Origin: Mycolicibacterium cosmeticum
GTDB lineage: Bacteria; Actinomycetota; Actinomycetes; Mycobacteriales; Mycobacteriaceae
Assembly (NCBI GenBank): GCA_016197365.1
Contig: JACPVS010000020.1
Coordinates: forward strand, 54,400-118,399
DNA length: 64,000 bases
Reading direction: 5' to 3'
Part shown: positions 35,014-43,427 of the stretch, piece after piece
Position numbering within the stretch: the stretch's first letter is position 1
Layout: every line of letters begins with the position of its first letter
Program-made: the position numbers and the translations under genes
The notes under the pieces: generated by a model
Told to the model about the DNA's origin: nothing
What the model saw: the letters and a program-made list of their open reading frames with translations, nothing else
Database searches by the model: none

Positions 35014-36653
35014 GCCGACACCGCCGCGCTGACGGTCGGGAAGTACCGGCCTTCGCTCTCCACCTGCTGCCACCACGGCCAGCGCTGGGCGGTTTCATGC
35101 AAGGCCTCTGGCAGTGCCGCGTAGATGACGCGTATCCCGGCCAGTTCGGTCTCGGCGTCGCGCAGGCCGTTCAGCATCGTCGACGTGAGCACCGGCTGCG
35201 CGGACAGGTCCCACACCAGGACCGCGGGTGCTGGCGAGCATTCACTCACCATGCTGCGGATGCCGTCGACGTTGGGCCGCAGGTTGGCCGTGTACAGGCC
35301 CAGCCGAGTCCGGACGACCAACGGGTCGGCCGGCTCGGCCAGGACGTTCTCGGGTCCTTCCACCCACAGCTCGTGCTGACTGACGAGCTGCGCCACATGC
35401 GCGCGGTTGAGTTCGCGCAGAACCGAATACAGCGTCAGTACTACGCCCGCCGCCACCGCAGGCAGCAGCCCCACAGTCAGGGCTATCGCGGCGACGACAG
35501 CGGCCAGGGCGAACTCGTGTCGCTCGAAACGGTACAGCTGACTCAGCGCGCCGACGTCGATCAGCCCGAGCACGGCCACGAACACCATGGCACCGAGAAT
35601 CGCCTGCGGCAGTTCGCTCAAGATCGGTGCCAGCGCGACGGCTACCAGGACGGCCAGCGCCGCGGTCACCAGGCCGGAAACCTGGCTCTTCGCTCCGGCT
35701 TTCAGATTCACCCCGGTCTGGGAGAACCCGCCTGCGGGCGGCAGCGAATGGGTCAGCGATCCCAGGATCGCGGCGAATCCGGTGGCGCTGATCTCGCGGT
35801 TCGGATCGACCGCGGGTTCGTCGGGCCGCCGTACACTGCTGGCCACGGCCAGGGTCTCCAGGAAAGCCATCAGCGCGATCGCCAGTGCCCCTGGGACCAG
35901 GTCGGGGATGTGCTGCAGCGACGGCAGGGTCGGCACCGGAATCCCCTGTGCTACTTCCGGTATCAAGGCAACGCCGCGCTCGGGAAGACCGGCGTAGACC
36001 GCGAGCAGTATGCCCACCGTCACCACGATCAGCGGTCCGGGTATCTTCGGCATCCACCTGGCCATCGCGAGCAGCGCCGCGATGGCCGCCACCGACAGGC
36101 CGGTCGTCACCGCGTTCGCGTGGCTCAGCTCGGCGAAGGCCGAACGAAGCAGCCCAAAGAACCCGTCCTCCTTGGGGTCGGGCGGTACCCCGAGAAGTTT
36201 CGGCAGCTGGCTCGCCGCAACGGTCAGGCCGACTCCGACCTTGATCCCCAGTAGTGTTGCCTGATTGACGTTTTCGATGATCGACCCGAGATGCAGGAAC
36301 CGCGCGACGAGCAGAAAGATACCCACCAGGAATGTCAGGGTCACCAGTCGCGCCTCGGCGTCCGGTGAGCCGATGACCGCACCCGCGCTCAGCAGGGCCG
36401 ATGCGCTCAGGGTGGCGATGGTCGAGGTGGTGGTGACGCTTGCGGTCCGCGAGCCGCCGAGGAACGCATAGACGATGAGCGGCACCATGCAGGTGTACAG
36501 GCCGACCTGCACCGGCATTCCCGCGACGGTGGCATAGGCCATCGCCTGTGGGATGACGACGGCACCGGTCGCCAGACCTGCCAGCACATCAGCGCGGAGC
36601 CACGCCCGCTGGTACGGGAGGATCGCCGGGATCTGCGTCAACCGGCTAGCCAC
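35010..36653 (-). CDS. SulP family sulfate/anion transporter with STAS domain
   Basis: 547 residues. About 10-12 membrane helices begin with the SulP opening LRADVLAGLATGAVVIPQAMAYA. GGFSQTGVNLKAGAKSQVSGL is the central conserved loop, and a C-terminal STAS domain spans about residues 430-540 (APAVLVWDLSAQPVLTSTMLNGL). It transports sulfate or a related anion across the membrane. It is coupled to the FGE gene (4-bp overlap) and overlaps the HAD gene by 8 bp, so its cargo is likely sulfate made or scavenged by the operon. Confidence 0.88.
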   Translation of the reverse strand: MASRLTQIPAILPYQRAWLRADVLAGLATGAVVIPQAMAYATVAGMPVQVGLYTCMVPLIVYAFLGGSRTASVTTTSTIATLSASALLSAGAVIGSPDAEARLVTLTFLVGIFLLVARFLHLGSIIENVNQATLLGIKVGVGLTVAASQLPKLLGVPPDPKEDGFFGLLRSAFAELSHANAVTTGLSVAAIAALLAMARWMPKIPGPLIVVTVGILLAVYAGLPERGVALIPEVAQGIPVPTLPSLQHIPDLVPGALAIALMAFLETLAVASSVRRPDEPAVDPNREISATGFAAILGSLTHSLPPAGGFSQTGVNLKAGAKSQVSGLVTAALAVLVAVALAPILSELPQAILGAMVFVAVLGLIDVGALSQLYRFERHEFALAAVVAAIALTVGLLPAVAAGVVLTLYSVLRELNRAHVAQLVSQHELWVEGPENVLAEPADPLVVRTRLGLYTANLRPNVDGIRSMVSECSPAPAVLVWDLSAQPVLTSTMLNGLRDAETELAGIRVIYAALPEALHETAQRWPWWQQVESEGRYFPTVSAAVSA

Positions 36654-37527
36654 TGAAGACGGTGGCCCAGTCGTTGCGGATGCTGGCCACTGTCCATCCG
36701 TCCTCGGCCGCCAGTGCCAAGGCTTTCTCGGCGCCCGCGGTGTAGTCGAACTCCCGCTCGGCGTCGTCGTGATTGATCAGCAGTCGAAACCCGTTGGTGT
36801 ACTGCAACATCTCGATGTCGCCGTTGGAGTTGCCCGCCGTGAAGATGGGCCGTCGCCCGATCCTGCCCCAGATCCGCACCGGTTTGACAGGGCCGTCATC
36901 GAGGAACTCCGGTGTCGCCGTGGTCTTGAGATTTCCGTCGACGAAGTCCAGGCCGACGGAGCTGCCGATCACCCGTTCCGGGGGAATGCCATACATCTGG
37001 CCGGTCACCGGCCGCATGAAGTCGCGGCCGCCGCCCGAGGCGATGTAGTTGGTGAACCCGTTGGCTTCCAGATGACCTAGCAGCTCGATCATCGGGAGGT
37101 ACCCGCACGAGGTGTAAGGCCTCGCCAGGGTCGGATGCACGCCGGCGGCGAAAAACGCCTTCACCCGTTCGGAATGCTCTTCCACGGTCAGTCCGGCATA
37201 GGCCGAAAGGATGCCGGCAGCAAGGACTTTCAGCCCCGAATCGTCACCGTTGTAATGCTTGGTCACGGCGTCGCCGAACCAGGCCAGATCACCGGCGGCG
37301 GCTGCCGAGTACGGCTGACGGGCTGCGAGTTCGGGGTCGGCGGCCGCCTGTTCTGCCAGTCGGCGCACCAGAAAATCCAGCTGGATGTACGCCGGTTTCT
37401 CCACCCACAGGGTGCCGTCATTGTCGAAGACCGCCACGCGTTCCTCAACAGGCAGGTCCGCTGCCCGGCCGACGAATTCGATGATCGCCGATTTGGTGGG
37501 GCCGTCTCGCCAGGATGTCAGAGACAT
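36646..37527 (-). CDS. HAD-superfamily phosphatase
   Basis: 293 residues from ATG 37527. HAD motif I is VAVFDNDGTLW (nucleophile D35, acid D37), motif II is in YIASGGGRDF, and the acidic motif IV is in FTAGNSNGDIEM. The family includes phosphoserine-phosphatase-like enzymes. Its fixed place between the first sulfatase (2 bp away) and SulP (8-bp overlap) suggests it removes phosphate from a product or acts as a 3'-nucleotidase in sulfate activation, which is inference. No signal peptide. Confidence 0.82.
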   Translation of the reverse strand: MSLTSWRDGPTKSAIIEFVGRAADLPVEERVAVFDNDGTLWVEKPAYIQLDFLVRRLAEQAAADPELAARQPYSAAAAGDLAWFGDAVTKHYNGDDSGLKVLAAGILSAYAGLTVEEHSERVKAFFAAGVHPTLARPYTSCGYLPMIELLGHLEANGFTNYIASGGGRDFMRPVTGQMYGIPPERVIGSSVGLDFVDGNLKTTATPEFLDDGPVKPVRIWGRIGRRPIFTAGNSNGDIEMLQYTNGFRLLINHDDAEREFDYTAGAEKALALAAEDGWTVASIRNDWATVFSG

Positions 37528-37529
37528 GT

Positions 37530-39086
37530 TCAGCCCCCACGGGTGGCGAGGAACTTCTCCAGCTCCTCGACCGCGTTGTTGATGGTGAACGAGGCGGGCT
37601 CCTGACGCGGCGGGAACTCCTTGAAGGTCTCCAGGAATCGATTGACCAGCGCCGAACCGTAGAACATCAGATACAGGCGGTCGATCACCCAGTCCCAGTA
37701 TGTGTTCGACGTGACGTCGGCCCGCTCGAAAGGATCGGTGCGCAGATTGAACAGCTTGGGCGCCCGCAGTTTGGTGAAGGGCTCGAACCACAGCTGTAGC
37801 GTGCCCTGGCAGCGCTGCTCCATGAACACGATCTTCCAGTTGTCGACCCGAACGCCCAGCACGTCGCAATCGTCGGAGAAATAGATCATCCCGCGCCGGG
37901 GGCTCTCGGCTACCTCGCCGGTGAGGAACGGCAGCAGGTTGTAGCCGTCGATGTGCACCTTGTACGTGGTGTCAGCCCCTCGCAGTTGCACAGTGTGGCC
38001 GACCTTCAATTTTTCGACGATATCCGGCTCTCCGGCCGCGGCCAGGAAGGTGGGCAGCCAGTCATGGTGCTGCACAATGCCATTGGATACCGAACGCGGC
38101 TTGATCTTCCCGGTCCAGCGGATCATCTCCGGGATGCGGAAGGCGCCCTCCCAGTTGGTCGCCTTCTCACTGCGGAACGGGGTGGTGGCACCGTCGGGCC
38201 AGCTGTTGGCGTGCGGACCGTTGTCGGTGGAGTAGATGACGATGGTGTCCTCGGCGATGCCGAGTTCGTCGACCAGGTCCAGCAGCGTGCCGACATTGCG
38301 GTCGTGGTCGATCATGGTGTCGTGGTACGGCGACTGCCAGCGGCCGGCCTGGCCCTTGCTCTCCGGTTTGGTGTGGGTGCGAAAGTGCATGTGGGTGAAG
38401 TTCATCCACACGAAGAACGGAGTTTCGGCTTCGTGCTGCCGCTTGATGAAGTCGACGGCCACCGCGGTCGTCTCGTCGTCGACGGTCTCCATCCGTAGCT
38501 TGGTCAGCGGCCCGGTGTCCTCGATGCGTTGTTTGCCCACCGGGCCGTAGCGCTCGTCGACTTCGCTGTTGTCCTCGTCGGTGGCCCAGGAGTGGATCAC
38601 CCCGCGCGGCAGCAGTGCCTTGCGGAGCAGCGGGGCTTCCTCTTCGGTGGGGTAGTCCTCGTGCTCCGGCTCCTCCTCCGCGTTGAGGTGATAGAGATTG
38701 CCGAAGAATTCGTCGAACCCGTGCACGGTCGGCAGGTACTTGTTCAGGTCGCCCAGGTGGTTCTTGCCGAATTGCCCTGTCGCATAACCGAGTGGCTTGA
38801 GCAGCTCGGCGATCGTGGGGTCTTCCTTCTGCAGCCCGATATCGACACCGGGCATCCCGACCTTGCTCATCCCGGTGCGGTAGACACTCTGGCCGGTGAT
38901 GAATGATGACCGGCCAGCGGTGCAGCTCTGTTCACCGTAGGAATCGGTGAACAACATGCCCTCGTCGGCGATCCGGTCGATGTTGGGCGTGAAGTAGCCC
39001 ATCATGCCGCGGCTGTAACAACTCAGGTTCGAGATGCCGATGTCGTCGCCCCAGATGACGAGGATATTCGGCTTGGACTCAGGCAT
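37530..39086 (-). CDS. Type I sulfatase (arylsulfatase), copy 1
   Basis: 518 residues of the alkaline-phosphatase-like sulfatase fold. The metal ligands Asp14 and Asp15 are in WGDDIG. The residue converted to formylglycine is Cys55 in SCTAGRSSF (C-x-A-x-R, accepted by FGE). YSTDNGPH gives the later Asp-Asn pair, and an extra C-terminal region (LMFYGSALVNRFLETF) ends the protein. No signal peptide, so it acts in the cytoplasm. It is a paralogue of the next sulfatase upstream; both are in one operon with the FGE. Confidence 0.92.
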   Translation of the reverse strand: MPESKPNILVIWGDDIGISNLSCYSRGMMGYFTPNIDRIADEGMLFTDSYGEQSCTAGRSSFITGQSVYRTGMSKVGMPGVDIGLQKEDPTIAELLKPLGYATGQFGKNHLGDLNKYLPTVHGFDEFFGNLYHLNAEEEPEHEDYPTEEEAPLLRKALLPRGVIHSWATDEDNSEVDERYGPVGKQRIEDTGPLTKLRMETVDDETTAVAVDFIKRQHEAETPFFVWMNFTHMHFRTHTKPESKGQAGRWQSPYHDTMIDHDRNVGTLLDLVDELGIAEDTIVIYSTDNGPHANSWPDGATTPFRSEKATNWEGAFRIPEMIRWTGKIKPRSVSNGIVQHHDWLPTFLAAAGEPDIVEKLKVGHTVQLRGADTTYKVHIDGYNLLPFLTGEVAESPRRGMIYFSDDCDVLGVRVDNWKIVFMEQRCQGTLQLWFEPFTKLRAPKLFNLRTDPFERADVTSNTYWDWVIDRLYLMFYGSALVNRFLETFKEFPPRQEPASFTINNAVEELEKFLATRGG

Positions 39087-39136
39087 GAACGGTCCTCATC
39101 TTCACTTGTGATTCCGGCGGAAGTCGCGGTCTGACC

Positions 39137-40687
39137 CTAATCCTTCGCGAGGAACTTGTGCAGCTTCTCGACGGCTTGATCCACGCTGAAACTGGCCGGT
39201 GGGTGCCGCGGCGGGAACTCCTTGAAGGTCTCGAGGAACATCGTGGCCATCGCGGTCATATAGAAAATGAAGTAGTCGTGATGCAGCAGCCAGTCGTAGT
39301 ACGTATTCGAGGTGATGGGCGCGTACTCGAACGGATCTGTGCGCAGGTTGAACAGCAGGGGCACCCGCAGGGTGGTGAACGGCTCGGCCCAGATGCGCAG
39401 TGTGCCCTGACAGCGCTGTTCCATGAACACCGCCTTCCAGTTCTCGAATCGCATCGCCAGCAGATCGGCGTCGTCGGAGAAGTAGAAGAACCCGCGCCGC
39501 GGGCTGGTCTCGACCTCGCCGGTCAGGTACGGCAGCAGGTTGAAGCCGTCGATGTGCACCTTGTATTCGGTGTCGCCGTCGGCGCCGGCTTTGTGGCCCG
39601 TCTTGAGCTTCTCGATGATGTCGGGCTCCCCGGCAGCGGCCAACAACGTCGGCAACCAGTCGTGGTGCTGGATGATCTCGTTGGACACCGAGCCGGCCTC
39701 GATCTTGCCGGGCCAGCGGATCAGCTCGGGCACCCGGAAGGCGCCTTCCCAGTTGGTGTCCTTTTCGCTGCGGAACGGCGTGGTGCCCGCGTCAGGCCAG
39801 CTGTTGCGGTGCGGGCCGTTGTCAGTGGAGTAGATGACGATGGTGTCCTCGGTGATGCCGAGTTCGTCCAGGCAGTCCAGCAGCTGGCCGACGTTGCGGT
39901 CGTGGTCGATCATCGAGTCGTGGTAGGCCGACTGCCACAGCCCGGCCTGTCCGCGGCTCTCGGGTTTGGTGTGGGTGTACAGGTGCATGTGTGTGGTGTT
40001 CATCCACACGAAGAACGGCGTGTCCGCCTCGGCCTGGCGCTTGATGTAGTCGATGCATGCACCGGTGGTGTCGTCGTCGATCGTTTCCATCCGCTTGGTG
40101 TCCAGCGGTCCGGTGTCCTCGATGGTCTGCTTGCCGACGGGCCCGAATTTCGGGTCGTCGGGTTCGGTCGACACATCCGTGGTCGCCTTGCACCTGAGCA
40201 CACCGCGAGGCAGCGCGAAATCGTGCAGCTTGGGGAACTGGTCGGCGTGCGGGTAGTCGAACTGCTCGGGTTCTTCTTCTGCATTCAGGTGGTACAGGTT
40301 GCCGTAGAACTCATCGAACCCGTGCACGGTGGGCAGGTGCTTGTTCTTGTCGCCGAAGTGGTTCTTGCCGAACTGGCCGGTGGCGTAGCCGAGCGGCTTC
40401 AGGAGTTCGGCGATGGTGGGATCCTCAGCAGCCCAACCGATATCGGCACCGGGCACGCCGACTTTGCTCATCCCGGTTCGGTACACGCTTTGGCCACTGA
40501 TGAACGCAGCACGGCCGGCGGTGCAGCTTTGCTCACCGTAGGAGTCGGTGAACCGCATGCCCTCTTTGGCGATGCGGTCGATGTTGGGGGTGCGGTAGCC
40601 CATCAGGCCGTCGCTGTAGCAACTGAGGTTGCTGATCCCGATATCGTCGCCCCAGATCACCAGGATGTTGGGCTTGCCGTTGGGCAT
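39137..40687 (-). CDS. Type I sulfatase (arylsulfatase), copy 2, first gene of operon
   Basis: 516 residues, similar over its whole length to the 518-residue sulfatase 50 bp downstream. Cys55 in SCTAGRAAF is the formylglycine precursor; GDD (residues 13-15) and STDNGPH complete the metal site. The ATG at 40687 has AAGGAG upstream. It leads a five-gene minus-strand operon (sulfatase, sulfatase, HAD, SulP, FGE). The two copies differ in loops near residues 150-190 (DYPHADQFPKLH here versus DYPTEEEAPLLR), suggesting different substrates. Confidence 0.92.
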   Translation of the reverse strand: MPNGKPNILVIWGDDIGISNLSCYSDGLMGYRTPNIDRIAKEGMRFTDSYGEQSCTAGRAAFISGQSVYRTGMSKVGVPGADIGWAAEDPTIAELLKPLGYATGQFGKNHFGDKNKHLPTVHGFDEFYGNLYHLNAEEEPEQFDYPHADQFPKLHDFALPRGVLRCKATTDVSTEPDDPKFGPVGKQTIEDTGPLDTKRMETIDDDTTGACIDYIKRQAEADTPFFVWMNTTHMHLYTHTKPESRGQAGLWQSAYHDSMIDHDRNVGQLLDCLDELGITEDTIVIYSTDNGPHRNSWPDAGTTPFRSEKDTNWEGAFRVPELIRWPGKIEAGSVSNEIIQHHDWLPTLLAAAGEPDIIEKLKTGHKAGADGDTEYKVHIDGFNLLPYLTGEVETSPRRGFFYFSDDADLLAMRFENWKAVFMEQRCQGTLRIWAEPFTTLRVPLLFNLRTDPFEYAPITSNTYYDWLLHHDYFIFYMTAMATMFLETFKEFPPRHPPASFSVDQAVEKLHKFLAKD

Positions 40688-41228
40688 TTCGTACTCCTTC
40701 GTCGCAGAAGAGCGGTACTGAGTTCACCGTAGTTGGCCGTGGGCGCGTAGGTCACGGGTCCGCGAGATGGTTCATTCCATTTTGGTCGCGCACGCTCATT
40801 GGCGGTGCCACCGAATCGACGCGCGCCGGGTACTCGCGGCCTCCGTCGGTCAGTGCAGCGTGCCCACGCTGCGCTGGATCCTGGGCGCTGGTAAACCGGC
40901 GGTGGTAGGTGCGGTTTGCCCGACCGCGGCGCGGTGCCGTACCCTGGAGTCCAAGTTTCCCCGGCACTGTAGACGCTGAGCGGGAAACCAGAGGCCGGGA
41001 CGCTACAGCGTCGCCGGCCTCGTCCAGTTTTTGGGCCTGGCATCAAGAGGACTTCGCCTCGACGGGGTGGCTCGCCGCAAGCAGGAGAACAGCGGCCTGA
41101 CACTCATCCCCGGAGAGATTGCTGCTGGTCCTGCCTGGTTGCGCCCGGCACACCGCTCCGCCGGGAGTTGGGCACTGAATCTGTGATGTCGCCGTGAAAG
41201 TGGTTCGCCCGGGGCATAATTCGCCCCC
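40688..41228. other. 541-bp divergent regulatory region between sulfatase operon and alkylsulfatase
   Basis: No convincing gene is seen on either strand; short frames here lack ribosome binding sites and family features. It must hold the promoters for both divergent sulfatase units. It contains a stable hairpin with a T-run (40991-41032). Near the alkylsulfatase start, GCATAAT at 41213-41219 resembles a -10 box only about 9 nt before ATG 41229, which has no ribosome binding site, so a leaderless transcript is possible. Confidence 0.6.
40991..41032 (+). terminator. Hairpin with T-run in the divergent region (attenuator or terminator)
   Basis: GAGGCCGG-GACG (40991-41002) pairs with CGTC-G-CCGGCCTC (41009-41021) around a CTACAG loop with one bulged G, then TTTTT at 41028-41032. 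The sequence CTGTAGACGCT just upstream (40968-40978 region) could pair with part of this stem, allowing two alternative folds. It lies about 200 bp before the alkylsulfatase gene. Confidence 0.45.
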
Positions 41229-43325
41229 ATGGAATCACACGCCGATCGAGATGTCGTGCCCGTTGATACCGATGACCGGGGGACGTTGTCCCGCCGGCGT
41301 GCGCTGGGTGGCTTGGCAGCCCTCGGTTTTGGTGCCGTCGCGACGACAGCGTTGGTGTCGGGCTGCGATGACAAGGGAGCGCAGTCCACGTCATCGGGCG
41401 GGGGAGGTGCACTCACCACCGATGCGAATCCGAAGTCGGCAAGTGATGCGACCAAAGCCGCGAACAAGACGTTGCTCGACACGCTGCCGTTCAATGACAA
41501 GGCCGACTTCGAGGACGCCAAGCGCGGACTGATCGCGCGGCCGGAGACCTTGACCATCAAGAACGCCAACGGCGATGTCATCTGGGACCTGGAGCAGTAC
41601 AAGACCTACATCAGCGATGGCAAGGCTGCACCCGACACGGTCAACCCGAGCCTGTGGCGCAATGCCCAGTTGTGCATGGAGTACGGCCTGTTCGAGGTGT
41701 TGCCGGACAAGATCTATCAGGTTCGGGGTTTCGATCTGTCGAACGTGACCTTCATCAAGGGCAACACCGGCTGGATCGTGATGGACACGGCCATCTCGCC
41801 CGAGTGCGCGAAAGCGGCGCTGGATCTCGCCAACCAGAAGCTCGGAGCGCGACCCGTGGTCGCCGTCATCCACAGTCACTCGCACGTGGACCACTACGGC
41901 GGCGTACGCGGCATTGTGAACCAGGCCGACGTTGATTCGGGCAAGGTGAAAGTCATTGCCCCGCAAGCCTTCGTCGAAGATGCGGTGAGTGAGAACGTCA
42001 TTGCAGGCAATGCGATGGGCCGACGTGCCGTGTTCATGTACGGCGCGCTCCTGCCGCGAAATCCGCAGGGCGGCGTCAACGGAGGCCTCGGCATGACGGT
42101 GTCGACGGGACTTCCCACCTTGGTGATCCCCACCGATATCGTCAGCACCACGGGCACGAAGATGACCATCGACGGTGTCGACCTGGAGTTCCAGATGACA
42201 CCGGGCACCGAGGCGCCCACCGAGATGAACACCTTCTTCCCGCAGCTCAAAGCCATGTGGATGGCAGAGAACACGACCAACACCATGCACAACCTGCTCA
42301 CGTTGCGTGGTGCGCAGGTGCGCGACGCCCGCATCTGGGCGAAGTTCCTCAACGACACCATCAACACCTACGGCCCGAACACCGATGTGAAGTTCCAGAG
42401 TCACCACTGGCCGATGTGGGGCAACCCCAAGATCATCGACTACTGGACGAAGCAGCGTGACATGTACAAGTACATTCACGACCAGTCGGTGCGGTTGATG
42501 AATGAGGGTCTTGTCGGGTCTGAGATCGCAGAAGAAATCCAGATGCCGCCCGAACTGAACAACTTCTGGCCGGATCGCGGCTACTACGGCACCCTCAAAC
42601 ACAATTCACGCGCGGTCTATCAGCGTTACATGGGCTGGTATGACGGCAACCCGTCCGATCTGGACGACCTGCCGCCGGTCGAATCGGCCAAGAAGTACGT
42701 CGAGTACATGGGCGGTGAGGGCGCGATCCTGGACAAGGCCAAGAAGGACATCGACGCGGGCAACTACCGCTGGGCGGCCATGGTGCTCAAACACGTGGTG
42801 TTCGCCAACCCGCAGAGCGTCAACGGAAAGAACCTGCTGGCCGACGCCTACGAGCAGATGGGTTATCAGGCCGAGTCGGGTCCGTGGCGCTCGGTGTACC
42901 TGCAGGGCGCGTACGAGCTGCGCAACGGCGTGCCGACCGCCGGTGGCACCGATGTGGCCAGCCCCGACACTATCGATGCGATGCCGCCGGAGATGATGTT
43001 CGACTACCTCGGTGTCCGTCTCAACGGCCCGAAGGCCGGCGGGAAGAAAATCAAGCTGAACGTCACGTTCGACGACCTGAACAAGGACTACACGCTAGTC
43101 GTGGAGAACGGCGTGCTGAACTACGAGCCGGGCAAGATCCCCGATGCCAACGCCAGTTTGAAGCTCAGCAAGGCCACCATGAACGAGATTCAGCTGGGTA
43201 AGTTGAAACTGAACGACGGGATCGATCAGAAAAAGGTTGCGCTCGAAGGCAACCGGCAGTCGGTCGATGAATTCGTCGGGCTGCTGGATACTTTCCCGTT
43301 CTGGTTTAACATCGTCACGCCGTAG
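41229..43325 (+). CDS. Exported alkylsulfatase (SdsA1-type metallo-beta-lactamase fold), Tat lipoprotein
   Basis: 698 residues. The N-terminus has a twin-arginine-like SRRRALGG, a hydrophobic stretch and a lipobox LVSGC with Cys46, so a Tat-exported lipoprotein is likely. The zinc site is HSHSHVDHYGG (HxHxDH at 217-222), followed by MAENTTNTMHNLL and FQSHHWPMWG, typical of SdsA1. The C-terminus (from about 580) is an SCP2-like sterol-carrier domain. It hydrolyses primary alkyl sulfates such as SDS without formylglycine. The stop codon is inside a tandem repeat (43315-43423). Confidence 0.92.
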   Translation: MESHADRDVVPVDTDDRGTLSRRRALGGLAALGFGAVATTALVSGCDDKGAQSTSSGGGGALTTDANPKSASDATKAANKTLLDTLPFNDKADFEDAKRGLIARPETLTIKNANGDVIWDLEQYKTYISDGKAAPDTVNPSLWRNAQLCMEYGLFEVLPDKIYQVRGFDLSNVTFIKGNTGWIVMDTAISPECAKAALDLANQKLGARPVVAVIHSHSHVDHYGGVRGIVNQADVDSGKVKVIAPQAFVEDAVSENVIAGNAMGRRAVFMYGALLPRNPQGGVNGGLGMTVSTGLPTLVIPTDIVSTTGTKMTIDGVDLEFQMTPGTEAPTEMNTFFPQLKAMWMAENTTNTMHNLLTLRGAQVRDARIWAKFLNDTINTYGPNTDVKFQSHHWPMWGNPKIIDYWTKQRDMYKYIHDQSVRLMNEGLVGSEIAEEIQMPPELNNFWPDRGYYGTLKHNSRAVYQRYMGWYDGNPSDLDDLPPVESAKKYVEYMGGEGAILDKAKKDIDAGNYRWAAMVLKHVVFANPQSVNGKNLLADAYEQMGYQAESGPWRSVYLQGAYELRNGVPTAGGTDVASPDTIDAMPPEMMFDYLGVRLNGPKAGGKKIKLNVTFDDLNKDYTLVVENGVLNYEPGKIPDANASLKLSKATMNEIQLGKLKLNDGIDQKKVALEGNRQSVDEFVGLLDTFPFWFNIVTP

Positions 43326-43423
43326 GCGGGCGCAACAGCCGGGCTCACGCCGTAGGCGGGCGCAACAGCCGGGCTCACGCCGTAGGCGGGCGCAACAGCC
43401 GGGCTCACGCCGTAGGCGGGCGC
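43315..43423. repeat. 30-bp tandem repeat (3 full copies and a partial) across a stop codon
   Basis: Exact 30-bp units at 43315-43344, 43345-43374 and 43375-43404, then about 18 bp of a fourth. Each begins TCACGCCGTAGGCGGGCG. The alkylsulfatase stop (TAG) is in the first unit. The array fills the whole gap to the end of the convergent 3-beta-HSD gene. Unit length is 10 codons with no changes between copies, so it is a young VNTR. Each unit holds a short AGCC-G-GGCT palindrome. Confidence 0.95.
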
Positions 43424-43427
43424 CGAA

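Noticed and set aside
40657..41103. Minus-strand frame of 148 residues in the sulfatase intergenic region
   Set aside because: Low-complexity Arg/Pro composition, no ribosome binding site, and it runs into the sulfatase start in another frame.
41003..41602. 199-residue minus-strand frame over the alkylsulfatase start
   Set aside because: Antisense to the signal peptide and N-terminus of a well-supported gene; no family features.
43226..43408. Minus-strand repeat protein (SPAVAPAYGV repeats)
   Set aside because: Produced by translating the 30-bp tandem repeat; no start signal, and it overlaps the alkylsulfatase end.
43315..43423. CRISPR array
   Set aside because: The 30-bp units are directly adjacent with no spacers, and there are no cas genes.
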